Position numbers and translations under genes: made by a program
Assembly (NCBI GenBank): GCA_039720395.1
Contig: CM077821.1
Location: 44,555,888-44,619,887, forward strand
Source of the DNA: Liquidambar formosana
Taxonomy: Eukaryota > Streptophyta > Magnoliopsida > Saxifragales > Altingiaceae
Length of the DNA stretch: 64,000 nucleotides
Direction: 5' to 3'
In this document: in pieces, positions 55,122 through 64,000 of the stretch
Position numbering within the stretch: position 1 is the first letter of the stretch
How the letters are laid out: each line of letters starts with the position of its first letter
The notes under the pieces: model-generated
Database searches by the model: none
What the model was told of the DNA's origin: nothing
The model's input: the letters and a program-made list of their open reading frames with translations, nothing else

Positions 55122-58100
55122 TCACCTAATGCCAGAATTTAAACCAACATTAAAACATAAAGGGGAATAATTAGGAGACCAAGAAAGAGAAGAGGGTGAA
55201 GTAGGGGGAGAAGGGTAAGAAGAACAGGAAGAGGAATTGCAGGAAGTGTTGTTGCTTGATGGATTCCTAATAAGCAGAGGCACCACATCTTCAAGCAACC
55301 CTTGTGAGCCCATCAGTTCTTGGGCCACTTCTTGTTGATAGTCCATAAATGTGCTTGGCGGTGGGCTGGGAGTAACCTCTGATGGACGTTCTTGGGCTTC
55401 TTGTGTTTGTTGGATACCATGATATTGGGCTGGGTTCTTTGAGATGTTCATTTTGGGCTTCTTGGCTGAAGAATTGGCTTGCTGGGGTGGGCCGAGTAGG
55501 AAATATGGGTAAGCAAAATGAAGGTGGAGCCCTTCATAGGTGATGATGAGCGTATCTGGGTCTTCGCTGGACCTCTCGACCTGCTTTTTGGCACTGCACC
55601 TTGGGTTCGTGCACCTGTAATAGCTCCTATTTTTTCATCAAAACACAAAGAAAGTCAAAAACAGGTTTCCATACTAAATACCATTTAAAGATGACATTGC
55701 AACAATTTAGTCTTTACAAGACTATGTGAAAGATGGATAAACATTATGGGGTTTTCTATAATTTACCCTTATTTGAAATAGGAAACTCTAATAATATTCA
55801 AGTGTCCTGCAATTTGAATTGGGCTAACCTAGGCCAAGTAGTAGTCGAACCAGTTGACTTGAGACCCGGCCATGTAAGTGGGCTAGTGGCCGAAGTGATT
55901 ATAATTTGGGAACGGCTATTGTAAACCCCCATTTTTATCACCCCACCCTTTTTTTTTTTAGTTTCTAAGATTTCATGAAAAATATAAAAGGTTTTTACAA
56001 AAACCGGTCACTTAATCCACTAGAAAACATCATTTTGAACAACTTTACAGAAAATTTTTTTTCCAAAATCTATCATTTAAGTAAACTTTTTGGCAAAAAA
56101 TGAAATAAAGACTATAAATAGCTAAAAAGTATATATAAATGATAGATTTAGGAAGAACTTTATGCTACAAAATTGTTCAAAATGATGTTTTCTAGTGGAC
56201 ATCTCGGCCGGTTTTCATAAAAATATTTTATATTTTGCATAAAACCTTAAAAACCTAAAGAATGGGGGATGGGTGACAAAAATGGGGGGTTGCACTAGCT
56301 GTTCCCTTATAATTTGGATTGGTCAACGGGCTTGTAGGCCAGTTGGCACTTCTCCCTCTTTTGTTGGGGAGGGTTTCAAGCAGGTTATGATTTCAAGTCT
56401 CTGCTAGTGCTTGTGTTGGGGGAGAAGGGTTTACGAGAAGAGGATTAGCCAGTCCCCATCGTGTAGCCCGAGAGCCTAGTAGGGTCTCATTTGAACCAAT
56501 AGTCTTTCAAACAAAGATATTTACAAGAAACCATATATAATTGGAGTAGATCATTGCCCAGTTTTTATATTGCATAGGAAATGGTAATTGGCTACCTTCT
56601 ACCAAAAAAGTAAGTGTGGATTTGGACAAGCGAAGTCTTAGACAATGAAGTGGTTGAGGACACGAAGCTCTAAATGCAAATTCGCAAGAGTGGAATAATT
56701 TGGGCCACATGCCCACTTCAACACATAACCCAATTTGCTCACAAAAGGGACGTTTTCGCTGCTTTCCTCTTTACCTTTTCCATCAGGAGTCTGCTTACGT
56801 GAAGTGGAAGCATACTAGAGAAAGAACAACGTTTGTACTTATGTGCCACCAACCCATTTGCTCTTCCGTGCTAGGAAATTATGGCAAAGGGACGCACTAA
56901 TTGTGTAAAGAAGGGACATGATTTATTTTGGTCCAATGGTAACTCAGTGATCACTATTCAATAGATAATGTGGGTTCAATCTCACCTAATGCGTGCTTTA
57001 TGATGCTGCCATACAACCTGCGGGGTGGACCCTCTAGTGACCCATCATTTCTCACAGAGAATTTGGGATATTTATAGTCAGGAGTCTAATTGATTTCTAC
57101 AAGGGCCTTATTTCCAAGAAAATGACTTCTTTTTTTTTTTTTTTAATAAAAAGAAAAAAGGGGACCCTAAATCCGTTAATACGAAGTAAAATGAACAATG
57201 GTACTTTAGGTATTTCAAAAGCATTGACTTGATCGAGATGATTTTTAGTCTACGAAACCCTAATCCTAAAATTTTACTTGGAAATCCCTTTACCGACAAT
57301 AATACTTACATGAGAAAATTTGTGACTAATCAATCTACCTATGCATATCTACTTTGAAAAAATTTATTTTTATTTTGTGAAAACTCAACACACATATAAA
57401 ACCGACAAAGAAATAAAAAGAGACACATGCCATGTTCATAGAAGGGGTGACGAAATGGTGCTAGGGATTGACGCTAACACTCCTCCCATTTGCATTAAAC
57501 AATGTCAAGGAGAAAGACTACCTCACTAAGGCGGCTAATAAAAAGCTTTGTAACTTTTACATAATTGACAGAAGGACCAGTTAGAAATCACATCATTTTC
57601 AAAATTTCATGGATATATTAGCTCATTCGCCCTGCAATAAATAAATTTTACCAAAAAAAAAAAAAAAATGGCAAAGGGAAATAATTACCTAGGATTTGGG
57701 CTATTCTTGATTGATTTCTGCCCATACTTCCTCCATTTATATCCATCATCAGCCATCCCATTGCCACAACTCTTGATTTTCAAAGTATACTTATGCTCAA
57801 TCTTACTCAAACCCCTCTCCAATATCGAAATCCTGCAAAAGAAAATCCAATGCATATCAGACGATACCGCCGATTCCAAAACACACCCATCATGTCCAAA
57901 AGCACAAAGATTTAATTGGAAAAAAAAAAAAAAAAAAAAAAGAGAGTGTGTGGGGGGGGGGGGAGAGAGAGAACAAACCTGGCTTGAGAAATCTCTTCAG
58001 AAAGGCTTTTATGGGTTGTCACCGATAAAGCATTCTCAATATCATCTATTGTTGGCCCCGAATAGGCATTAGAGGTGAGCTGGTTTATAGGTTGTTCATT

Positions 58101-58238
58101 GGAATCACTAGGTTGTGTTTCAATTATCTCCGGCGGTGGTGGCAAGAAAAAGGGAGATATGTCGTCGAGAAGCTCTCGAACGAGCTCATCTTCCGACCCT
58201 TCTGGCCAAGTAGCCATTATTTCATCCATTACTATCAC
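55122..58238 (-). CDS. WRKY49: WRKY transcription factor, group IIc, WRKY49-like
   Basis: Three exons: 58,238-57,979, 57,832-57,689 and 55,626-55,122. They sum to 909 nt (302 residues) with intact GT-AG borders. The WRKY domain spans exons 2-3: DDGYKWRKYGQKSIKNSPNP, then SYYRCTNPRCSAKKQVERS. The zinc site is C-x4-C-x23-H-x-H, as expected for group II, and intron 2 falls at the conserved position after the PR codon. KSIKNSPNPRSYYRCTNP resembles Arabidopsis WRKY49 more than other IIc members. The acidic N-terminus and the Ser/Pro-rich C-terminus look like activation regions. The protein should bind W-boxes (TTGAC) in the nucleus. Another in-frame ATG lies three codons downstream (58,229), so the exact start is uncertain. 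Intron 2 (2.06 kb) carries a MITE. Confidence 0.92.
55908..56306. mobile_element. MULE-type MITE in WRKY intron 2, 9-bp target-site duplication
   Basis: TTATAATTT flanks both ends (55,899-55,907 and 56,307-56,315). The left end GGGAACGGCTATTGTAAACC pairs with the right end, whose reverse complement starts GGGAACAGCTAGTGCAACC. Inverted arms extend about 170 bp through CACTAGAAAACATCATTTTG. A 9-bp duplication and long arms fit non-autonomous Mutator-like elements; hAT (8 bp) fits less well. There is no transposase frame in 399 bp. Confidence 0.85.
56926..57030 (+). mobile_element. tRNA-like SINE remnant in WRKY intron 2
   Basis: GGTCCAATGGTAACTCAGTG (56,930) resembles a Pol III A-box, and GTGGGTTCAATCTC (56,970) matches a B-box about 40 bases later, the usual spacing for a tRNA head. 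The rest does not fold into a clean tRNA cloverleaf by eye, so a SINE head is more likely than a tRNA gene. No clear tail was found. Confidence 0.4.
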
Positions 58239-58239
58239 T

Positions 58240-60399
58240 CTACGGTAACCAAATTTAGCTGTGCGCTAGAAAAAGAGAGACTGAATTAAGCTGTCTGTAA
58301 GGACAGGAAGCAGAAGGAGATGAAGGGGTGAGAATTGGGTAAGAGGGAAAGTCTTATGAAAAAATGAAGAGGAGGAGGAGAGGAGTGGAGTAGATGAAGA
58401 GGAAGTTGTGATGTTTACGTGTTTGTCATCTATCTTTAAAGATTACTAAGTTCAATTTTGAGACATGAGAGTGGCATGTGGTGTTGTTTTGACTTTTGAT
58501 GAATTCAATAACTGGAAAATGGTTACATCTTTGTCAATTTCACAGTGGGGCAACACCTCAATGATTTTGTTGGGGTCTCTAGTCTTTGCATGCCAAGGTA
58601 ATTGACATGGCATCTAGAAAATTCCACTAAAAAGTAAAAGAAAAAATTCAAAGAAAATTGGATAAGTTCACTCACTCTTCTTAGCAGATATGAGATTAGA
58701 AAATTTAAAATTATAAAAAATTACGCTTTACTTCTTTCGAGTTTATCCCATTTTCACTTTCACCTTTATAATTCAGAAGACAACATACTATATGTTCTTT
58801 AAGAAAGATGAGTGAAATTATCCATGTGTGATTAAAGAAAACACAACGTAATCTTATGTAGTTTCATAAGATAACAGTATTATACCTCTTTTTGTATGAG
58901 AAAGATGAATGAAATTTATATAAGAGGCATTTTTCTCACTTTGTTGATATTGGGAGATTAGGGGTTTGTGTTAATTCCATCGATTGTCCAAAAAAAAAAA
59001 AAAAAAAAAAATCTATACAAGGGCAAAAAGTAATTTACAAACTTTATGGAATAAAGTGAAACAGAGCCAAATTCAAACGGAATAAGTGTAATTACTAAGA
59101 TTGATATGGAAGGAAGCCTTTTTGTTTTGAACTTAAAAAAAATCATTTGTGAAAGTCGGATAAAATCAGTCTGAATCCAATAAATTTGTTCAATCTATGT
59201 AACGGCACTCAACAGTAAAAATACAATGGTTAAAGTAAGTATCTTGTCGAGGAAACTTCCTAAATGGTTCTGGTAAATGGTTGACTTTAGGCAGATCGAC
59301 ACTACTGTAGATGCCCTGTCACATTGTTTGTAGAAGTACCCATCTCTTATTTTTGTTGTATTCTCTGTTTTTTCATTTAGTGTATTTGTCTTGTGTCTTG
59401 TTACATTGGTTTTGATGGGGATAGATGCATTAAGGTGGACCAAAGCTTACCTGAACCATGAATCCATGACCCCATTTCAAAGAAAGCAAGAGTCAACCAC
59501 TAAAGAATTTATAAAAATATACCCCTTTGTTTTTTTAATCAAGTGTTGCTCATGGTATCAATTTTTTTTGTCTCTCTCTCTGAGGCAGTTGAGTATACAT
59601 TATTGGCTAGATAATACAAGCTTACACGAGATATGATAGATGACAAGCGACTTGACAATCTATGTGCATGGTCTTACACAAACTTCAGAGATCATTAGGC
59701 ATATCACCACAATTAAATTTGGTGGATGGATTACTTTGATTTTGTAGGAAAAGTAAGTGAAGATTTCATAGGGGTAACATAAACAATGTCATCATTGAGT
59801 CATTATAACAGAGTTAAAAATTTGCCTCCTTTAATTCCTTCTAGTGGATCCATAATTCTAACTATTTAAAGAGTTGGAGACAAGTAGTAGACATGAAGAC
59901 ATGACAATGATAGCAATCAGGGCTAATCTCAATGCAATGTCATAACAACAAAAGAAAAGCGAAGAAAACTGTCATTAGATGCAATATGAATATTTTTCCT
60001 CAGGAATAAGTGATATGACACAATCGCATTTATTAACTACACAAAAAAATAATTACGTGTTTATTGAAACAAGCTCTAATAGGGAGTGGAGGATGAGGAT
60101 AGAAGCAAGGAAGAACCTTTTTTTTTTTCATTTTTTTTAAAATCCAGAAAGAGATCTAAAAGCATCAAAGAATCCCAACTAGAAAGAACTTGGATTACGC
60201 TTCAATTCTTAAAACTCACACATCCACACATAGCTTAAAAGGGTACTTAAAATTGCGTCCATCTTTATACTTAGAACTACAAATTCATATGCCTTATTAT
60301 CTTCTTCATACAATCTTTCTATAAATAACTTCTTATATATGCATATATACTTTATGTGTGGTCAAGAAATCGGACTGAGCACAAGTTGATAGAATGGAG
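58240..60399. other. WRKY promoter side and intergenic, no gene
   Basis: Bases 58,240-58,420 are probably the purine-rich WRKY leader. The rest is AT-rich with poly-A (58,990-59,010) and poly-T (60,118-60,140) runs. Only short open frames without known domains were seen. Confidence 0.5.
58489..58494 (+). promoter_or_regulatory. W-box (TTGACT) about 250 bp upstream of WRKY start
   Basis: TTGACT matches the W-box core TTGAC(C/T) bound by WRKY factors. It lies upstream of the WRKY gene on its promoter side. WRKY promoters are often enriched in W-boxes and self- or cross-regulated, but one hexamer can occur by chance. Confidence 0.35.
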
Positions 60400-60980
60400 C
60401 TGCTTCACGATAATGATATACCTATAATCAGAGAAAACACAGTCGTCAAAGGGTGGCCGGAGTGTGTTCGGCCAAAATCCCTCCGATGCTTAAGTCAGAT
60501 AACTGTAAGAGCTAGAGAGAGAAAATTGTACTGTGTATAGGGTTTTTTCATACCTTGCTCAGCATTGTACTGTCTCTTCATAGTCAGATGTAGATCTGAC
60601 CATGGTTTGGTTAGATAATAGCTTGGGTTAAGAATATAACCGTTCAACCATGGTTGGCTAACCATGGTTGGGTCTAAACCACAGCTTACACAACTGTTCT
60701 CCTGTCTATTACGAAGGTAGTTAGACTATGTGCTCATTCTTCATTGAGCTCGCCCCGTGACATATTTGTACAGTCTGAAGTGTTGAGATCGGGACATACT
60801 GATTTCCCATGAGTTCGGGTGAATGATTTATCGTTCTGGAAGAATTGTTGTGGGGCAGTGTTTATAGGGCAATCTATCAAAGACCGTAACTTGTGGGCTT
60901 TCTGCCATTCTCCCATTCTCTTGCTCTTTTGCCAATCCATTTGATCACTCAGTTCGGAAGATCGAGATTCTCTCACACAC
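60400..60980 (-). repeat. Probable LTR-type repeat remnant
   Basis: On the minus strand the left part reads CTGACTTAAGCATCGGAGGG followed by a CCGAACACACTCCGGCC stretch. This resembles the 3' portion of LTR-like repeats common in eudicot genomes. An 80-codon minus frame (60,734-60,976) without a known domain accompanies it. No TG...CA ends or flanking duplications could be fixed, so extent and class are tentative. Confidence 0.38.
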
Positions 60981-61280
60981 TTTACATCTCACTTTATTCC
61001 TCCAATTATAACATATAGTCGGTGGCATGGGAGTTTAATGACAATCTTCTCACTTCTTGTATAAGTTTTTTTTATTAATATACTTCACATCTCACTATAT
61101 TTCTCCAATTAAAACATGTAGTCGGTGGCATAGTAGTTTGATAACAACCTTTTCACTTCTTGAGTAAGTGATATTAGTTCAAATTCATGTATGAAAAAGT
61201 ATTGATAATCATGTGGTTATCATTTAATTTAGGTTCTATAAATTGTGAAAAAAAAAAATAATAATAATAATGAAGGAAAA
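60975..61280 (+). repeat. Tandem duplicated SINE-like segment with A-rich tail
   Basis: TTTACATCTCACTTTATTCCTCCAATT...GTCGGTGGCAT (60,982-61,029) is repeated at 61,083-61,133 as CTTCACATCTCACTATATTTC...GTCGGTGGCAT. The second copy continues through TAAGTGATATTAGTTCAAATTC (B-box-like) to an A run with ATA repeats at 61,250-61,271. The composition resembles a tRNA-derived SINE. Confidence 0.48.
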
Positions 61281-61339
61281 TAAATAAAACACCAAAAGAT
61301 ATTATATATGTCCACAACTTGAGTTACCAATAACACATC

Positions 61340-61905
61340 AACACGTGGCCTACTCGCATTCTCGAAAATGGACAATAATCTAGTCCTCTAAATTGTGATA
61401 TATCTACTCTATTGTTGTACAACCACCGCAACCATATTGAATCTTATCTTTTTAGCAATGAAAAACGAAGGGCGTTTGGGTAATTTCATTAAGCACGAGA
61501 TGAACCAAGATGGTTGCCACATGGTTCCTTCAAAGTGAGGGAAGTTTTGTTCTCATGTGGCTTTGACTTGCGTGAGTTCTATAAGACGACAAGGAGGCAG
61601 TACGTGTGAAGGGCAGTGTGGGGGTTGACTGTCAGAGTGCGCGTAGGTTTAGCTGCACGCGCGTCGGTTTGCGAGGAGATGTGGGGGCGAAGTGGGCGCA
61701 GGTTAAGTCCTGTGACCTGATTCTCGTGGAGTGTTTTATTTCCACGAATGTCAACGCTTTTCGTTGGTGGGGACGTGTGATATGTGGATGGGTGACACGT
61801 GTGAAAGAAGAGGCCCACGTGTCGAGTGTCACGAGTGAGAGTATGGGGCGGTTCCCGTCCTGCCCTGCCCAAGATCCGAGATTGGATGGTTTAACTAACC
61901 CATCT
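61340..61905. promoter_or_regulatory. GC-rich stretch with three G-boxes (CACGTG)
   Basis: CACGTG occurs at 61,342-61,347, 61,796-61,801 and 61,816-61,821, the last two as ACACGTGT-like and CCACGTGT ABRE/G-box variants. Bases 61,600-61,870 are much more GC-rich than their surroundings and open in several frames (for example 61,606-61,908 plus), without a recognisable protein. It may be a promoter or first-exon region of a gene lost or not recognised; no start or splice model holds. Confidence 0.35.
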
Positions 61906-62600
61906 TAAGGGAAGACAAAAAGGGAAAGTGCCGCGTGGGGTCCCTGATAATGGAAGGGCAGGTTAAAATGTTAAGGGCTCACCCTCATGGCCTCATCCTT
62001 GTTGGGGTATATCACCTAATTGTATGTCCTATAATGTTTTTCAAGTTAATACATTTGTAAAAGTAACGTAATTCATTGATTGAAATGGCTCGTATTAAAT
62101 ATGAATGATTATATGCAAGTTATCAAATACCTAAAGAAAAAAAATATAACATTAAATTATGAGACATTTATCGATCGAGAAGCAAGCAAAGTATATAATA
62201 GTAGAGAAACAAAATTCAATATTACTTATGGGCTGAGATGATTGCCAAAAGAGACCGGGTGCAATTTCTTCCTTCCCATGGCCTTTTCATTTTAGGATCA
62301 TATCATCGACCTCAAATTTAAAAGTAATAATTTTTTTAAAAAAAAAAAATTGCACTATAGTAAGGACATCATATAGTGGAGGGTACAACCAATTCCGTAT
62401 CAAATGGCCTGCCCCACCCAATTTTGGGGCATGTGAAAAAAAAAGATTCGTTGATAGAATGTTAATTATCAAAATTCCTTTGTTAGGCAATCTCAAGATG
62501 ATTTTAAAACTACCTCGCTTTGATTAGGGTTAGGGTTTTGGTAGAAGGTTAGGGGTAAAGGTATTTTTGGTATTATGGGACCTTTTATTATTATTATTTA

Positions 62601-63931
62601 GGGAAAATTACATTGACCTCCCTTAAGGTTTTGAAAAAAGCCATAGACCTCCCCTAAGGTTTCAAAAATGCTACTGACTTCTCCTAAGGTTTGATGAAAA
62701 TCACATAGACCACCCCTCCATCCACTAACTGTTAGTTAACTAACGGAAATTGCTAATGTCATGCAAAAAAAACTTTCAAAAATACCAAAATTGCCCTTAT
62801 TGAAGGTGATAATGCATGGAATGACTAAATTAGCCCTTATTAAAGGTGAATATGCCCCCAAATATGCTTATTTTAGAAGACGAAAATACCCCCAAATATG
62901 TTTATTTTAAAAGAGGAAAGTGCCTCTAGAGATGCTTATTTGATACACATTTGTTCAAAATTGGATACATTAAGGGCACACAACAATTTTCACACAAACC
63001 TAATTTAGAATTTTATTAATGAGAGAACACTTTCGATATTTCTCTCATTGAACAATAAATCTGATTAAGATAGCTGTTTAAAAGTTCCAAGATTGATAAA
63101 AGAACTACCACCAGTCCACTAATAAATAATTACGAAAATTCATTGATTAAAAATCTATACAACAATAGTTGGAACAAGCACTTTAACCTCATTTAAAGCT
63201 TCCACTGGGCCCAAAAAAACAAGTCATGCCATGATCTTCATGGAGTATCCCCTCATGAGCCTTATTGTCATTGGGCTTGCAATTAATGACGGAAAGTTGT
63301 TCCATAATATACTTCAACAAACATGTACAAAAATCCTAATTCTCGATTGAAAATCATTGAGATTGATATACAATTTTTTAAAAGAAAAATAAGCACAGCA
63401 ATTACAAAAGAATACAACAATTACCAAATACCAAAAATAGTGAAGTCAAGGACCCATCCTTATGTGTACTAGCTTCCTGGCCAGTCGTGCAAGCAGACTT
63501 TTAGAATGATTAACCAAAGAAAAAAAAAAAAAAAACAGTGAATGGGCATGTCTAGCTCGGCAAACACTCTTATATTTTATAACAGGTTGAAATCACTTCA
63601 CCCAAGAGACGTGTATCAAATAAACATATTTGGGGGTATTTTCGTCTTTTAAAATAAACAGATTTGGAGGCATTTTCATCTTTAAATTTGACTTAAGGGT
63701 TAATTTAGTCATTCCATACGTTGTCACCTTCAATAAGGGCAATCTTGGCGTTTTCGAAAGTTTTTTGCATGACATCAACAATTTCCGTTAGTCAACTACC
63801 GGTCAATAGATGGAGGGGTGGTCTATGTGATTTTCATCAAACCTCAGGAGAGGTCAATGGCATTTTTAAAACCTTAGGGGAGGTCTGTGACTTTTTCAAA
63901 ACCTTAAGGGAGGTTAGTGTAATTTTTCCTA
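62601..63931. mobile_element. Long-TIR non-autonomous element (MULE-like), 1.33 kb
   Basis: The left arm (GGGAAAATTACATTGACCTCCC...) pairs with the right arm (reverse complement AGGAAAAATTACACTAACCTCCC...) over about 330 bp, down to CCCCCAAATATG/CATATTTGGGGG. Inside each arm CCTCCCCTAAGGTTT-like units occur three times in tandem. TATTATTTA lies on both sides (62,592-62,600; 63,932-63,940), a possible 9-bp duplication, though the sequence is low-complexity. The central 600 bp is AT-rich with no transposase frame. Confidence 0.75.
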
Positions 63932-64000
63932 TATTATTTATTTATGTGATAGGTGTAGAGGGAAATGGGGGCCTGGAAATAACTTTTTGGGGGTGCCAAT

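Noticed and set aside
56926..57030. Functional tRNA gene
   Set aside because: A- and B-box-like motifs are present, but I could not pair an acceptor stem or anticodon arm; a SINE head is more likely.
61606..61908. 100-codon open frame (and overlapping frames on the other strand)
   Set aside because: High GC content lowers stop frequency in all frames; no recognisable family, start context or intron.

Overview
This is an AT-rich nuclear window from a flowering plant, most likely a woody eudicot. The evidence is GT-AG introns, plant-only protein families (a group IIc WRKY factor, a plastid transit peptide) and dense plant transposons. Every intact gene is on the minus strand, and all coding models below come from reading splice sites directly. 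Each intact model closes in frame.

Layout. 1-1,260: tail and 3' LTR of a Ty1-copia element sitting next to a C2H2 zinc-finger fragment. 1,300-13,560: several diverged copies of one non-coding duplication unit, carrying a minisatellite (2.26-3.19 kb), a SINE split by a LINE tail, a complete 2.7-kb solo LTR with a 5-bp target-site duplication, and a relic of an NAD(P)-binding gene. 13,581-17,762 and 21,416-25,635: two tandem, intron-for-intron copies of that gene (At5g02240/At2g37660-like). The distal copy has a plastid transit peptide. The proximal copy has lost it through a frameshift but keeps an intact 255-residue enzyme frame from an internal ATG. 27,396-30,110 (+): a UFD1 gene with preserved introns but several frameshifts, called a pseudogene. 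31,633-33,222: a HAD-family pyrimidine-5'-nucleotidase-like phosphatase with a 5' leader and TATA box reaching about 34.9 kb. 34.9-42.1 kb: intergenic, with a small MITE and tandem duplications. 42,124-52,733: a complete mitochondrial m-AAA protease (FTSH3/FTSH10 type, 818 residues), one intron of which holds a 5'-truncated LINE with a 15-bp target-site duplication. 55,122-58,238: a WRKY49-like factor with a MULE-type MITE in intron 2. 58.3-64 kb: intergenic repeats, a GC-rich G-box-containing stretch, and a 1.3-kb long-TIR element.

The genes do not form a pathway. The unifying process is tandem duplication followed by unequal decay: the oxidoreductase array shows a relic, a probably relocalised copy and a plastid copy side by side. 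I found no CRISPR array, operon, phage or defence-like system. The most interesting signals are the transit-peptide loss and the nested, datable transposon insertions.
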